From assembly GCF_024166365.1 (NCBI RefSeq), contig NC_064831.1:31982768-32046767 (forward strand): a DNA stretch of 64,000 nucleotides. The letters are read 5' to 3'. The position numbers were made by a program, and so were the translations under genes. Below, piece after piece: positions 63,931 through 64,000 of this stretch. The stretch comes from Elephas maximus indicus. Lineage: Eukaryota > Chordata > Mammalia > Proboscidea > Elephantidae. Below the pieces are notes generated by a model. It searched no databases and was not told where the DNA came from. It was given only the letters and a program-made list of their open reading frames with translations. Positions within the stretch are counted from its first letter, which is position 1, and every line of letters begins with the position of its first letter.

Positions 63931-64000
63931 TATATAGAACTCTGAAGTGTACCCAAGGACTGAGTGAGAGTATCCAAGGAAGGACAAACTGGGAAGGGGG

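Overview
This is mammalian nuclear DNA, and the repeats place it in Afrotheria. The commonest element is a tRNA-derived SINE whose 3' tail matches the RTE LINEs in the same window (AfroSINE type). Many copies are a short form lacking the middle segment. From published work as I recall it, that deletion marks the Paenungulata (elephants, sirenians, hyraxes). An elephant is my best guess, but the window alone cannot separate the three orders. I found no cellular gene: no convincing exon, CpG island, functional tRNA or rRNA gene, or CRISPR array. Every long reading frame with recognisable protein similarity is a decayed L1 or RTE reverse transcriptase. The window is intergenic or deep intronic.

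I use my own labels for the SINEs. Type A is long, with a middle segment related to 'gaagaaaggcctggcgatct'. Type B is long, with a middle segment related to 'gagaaagatgtggcagtctg'. Type C is short and goes straight from the tRNA-like head to 'ctccttggaaaccctatggg'. The tRNA-Gly SINE is a separate family of about 340 bp. It has a tRNA-Gly head, a type-A-like middle and an RTE-derived 3' end.

Layout. 0-5 kb: a 5'-truncated L1 (445-4870) with a 16-bp target duplication, set inside older sequence that carries an inverted repeat (1-92 against 5054-5145). 5-10 kb: two LTRs of MaLR type, several SINEs, a complete tRNA-Gly SINE and three SINEs in tandem. 10-16 kb: L2 and MIR fossils, then an internally deleted L1 whose 3' UTR was split by an RTE insertion carrying a SINE fragment. 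16-26 kb: MaLR LTRs (one split by an RTE), MIRs, and many SINEs with clear target duplications. 26-37 kb: a MaLR LTR, an L2, a 1.5-kb antisense RTE and more SINEs. 37-45 kb: two stretches of about 2.6 kb almost free of young SINEs, separated by a composite L1 insertion and a hAT-type element. 45-49 kb: the longest RTE copy (about 2.3 kb). 49-61 kb: dense SINEs, two hAT-like families and MER5-type elements. 61-64 kb: an RTE copy with an internal deletion.

The elements form one system in the sense that RTE supplies the enzyme, and all SINE families here end in RTE-like 3' sequence, so RTE very probably mobilised them. The observations most worth checking are structural: an RTE/SINE chimera inside one target duplication, a probable L1 3' transduction, two insertions made of nothing but poly(T) plus a short duplication, a three-part chimeric SINE family, and a hAT-like miniature element with a perfect 8-bp duplication.
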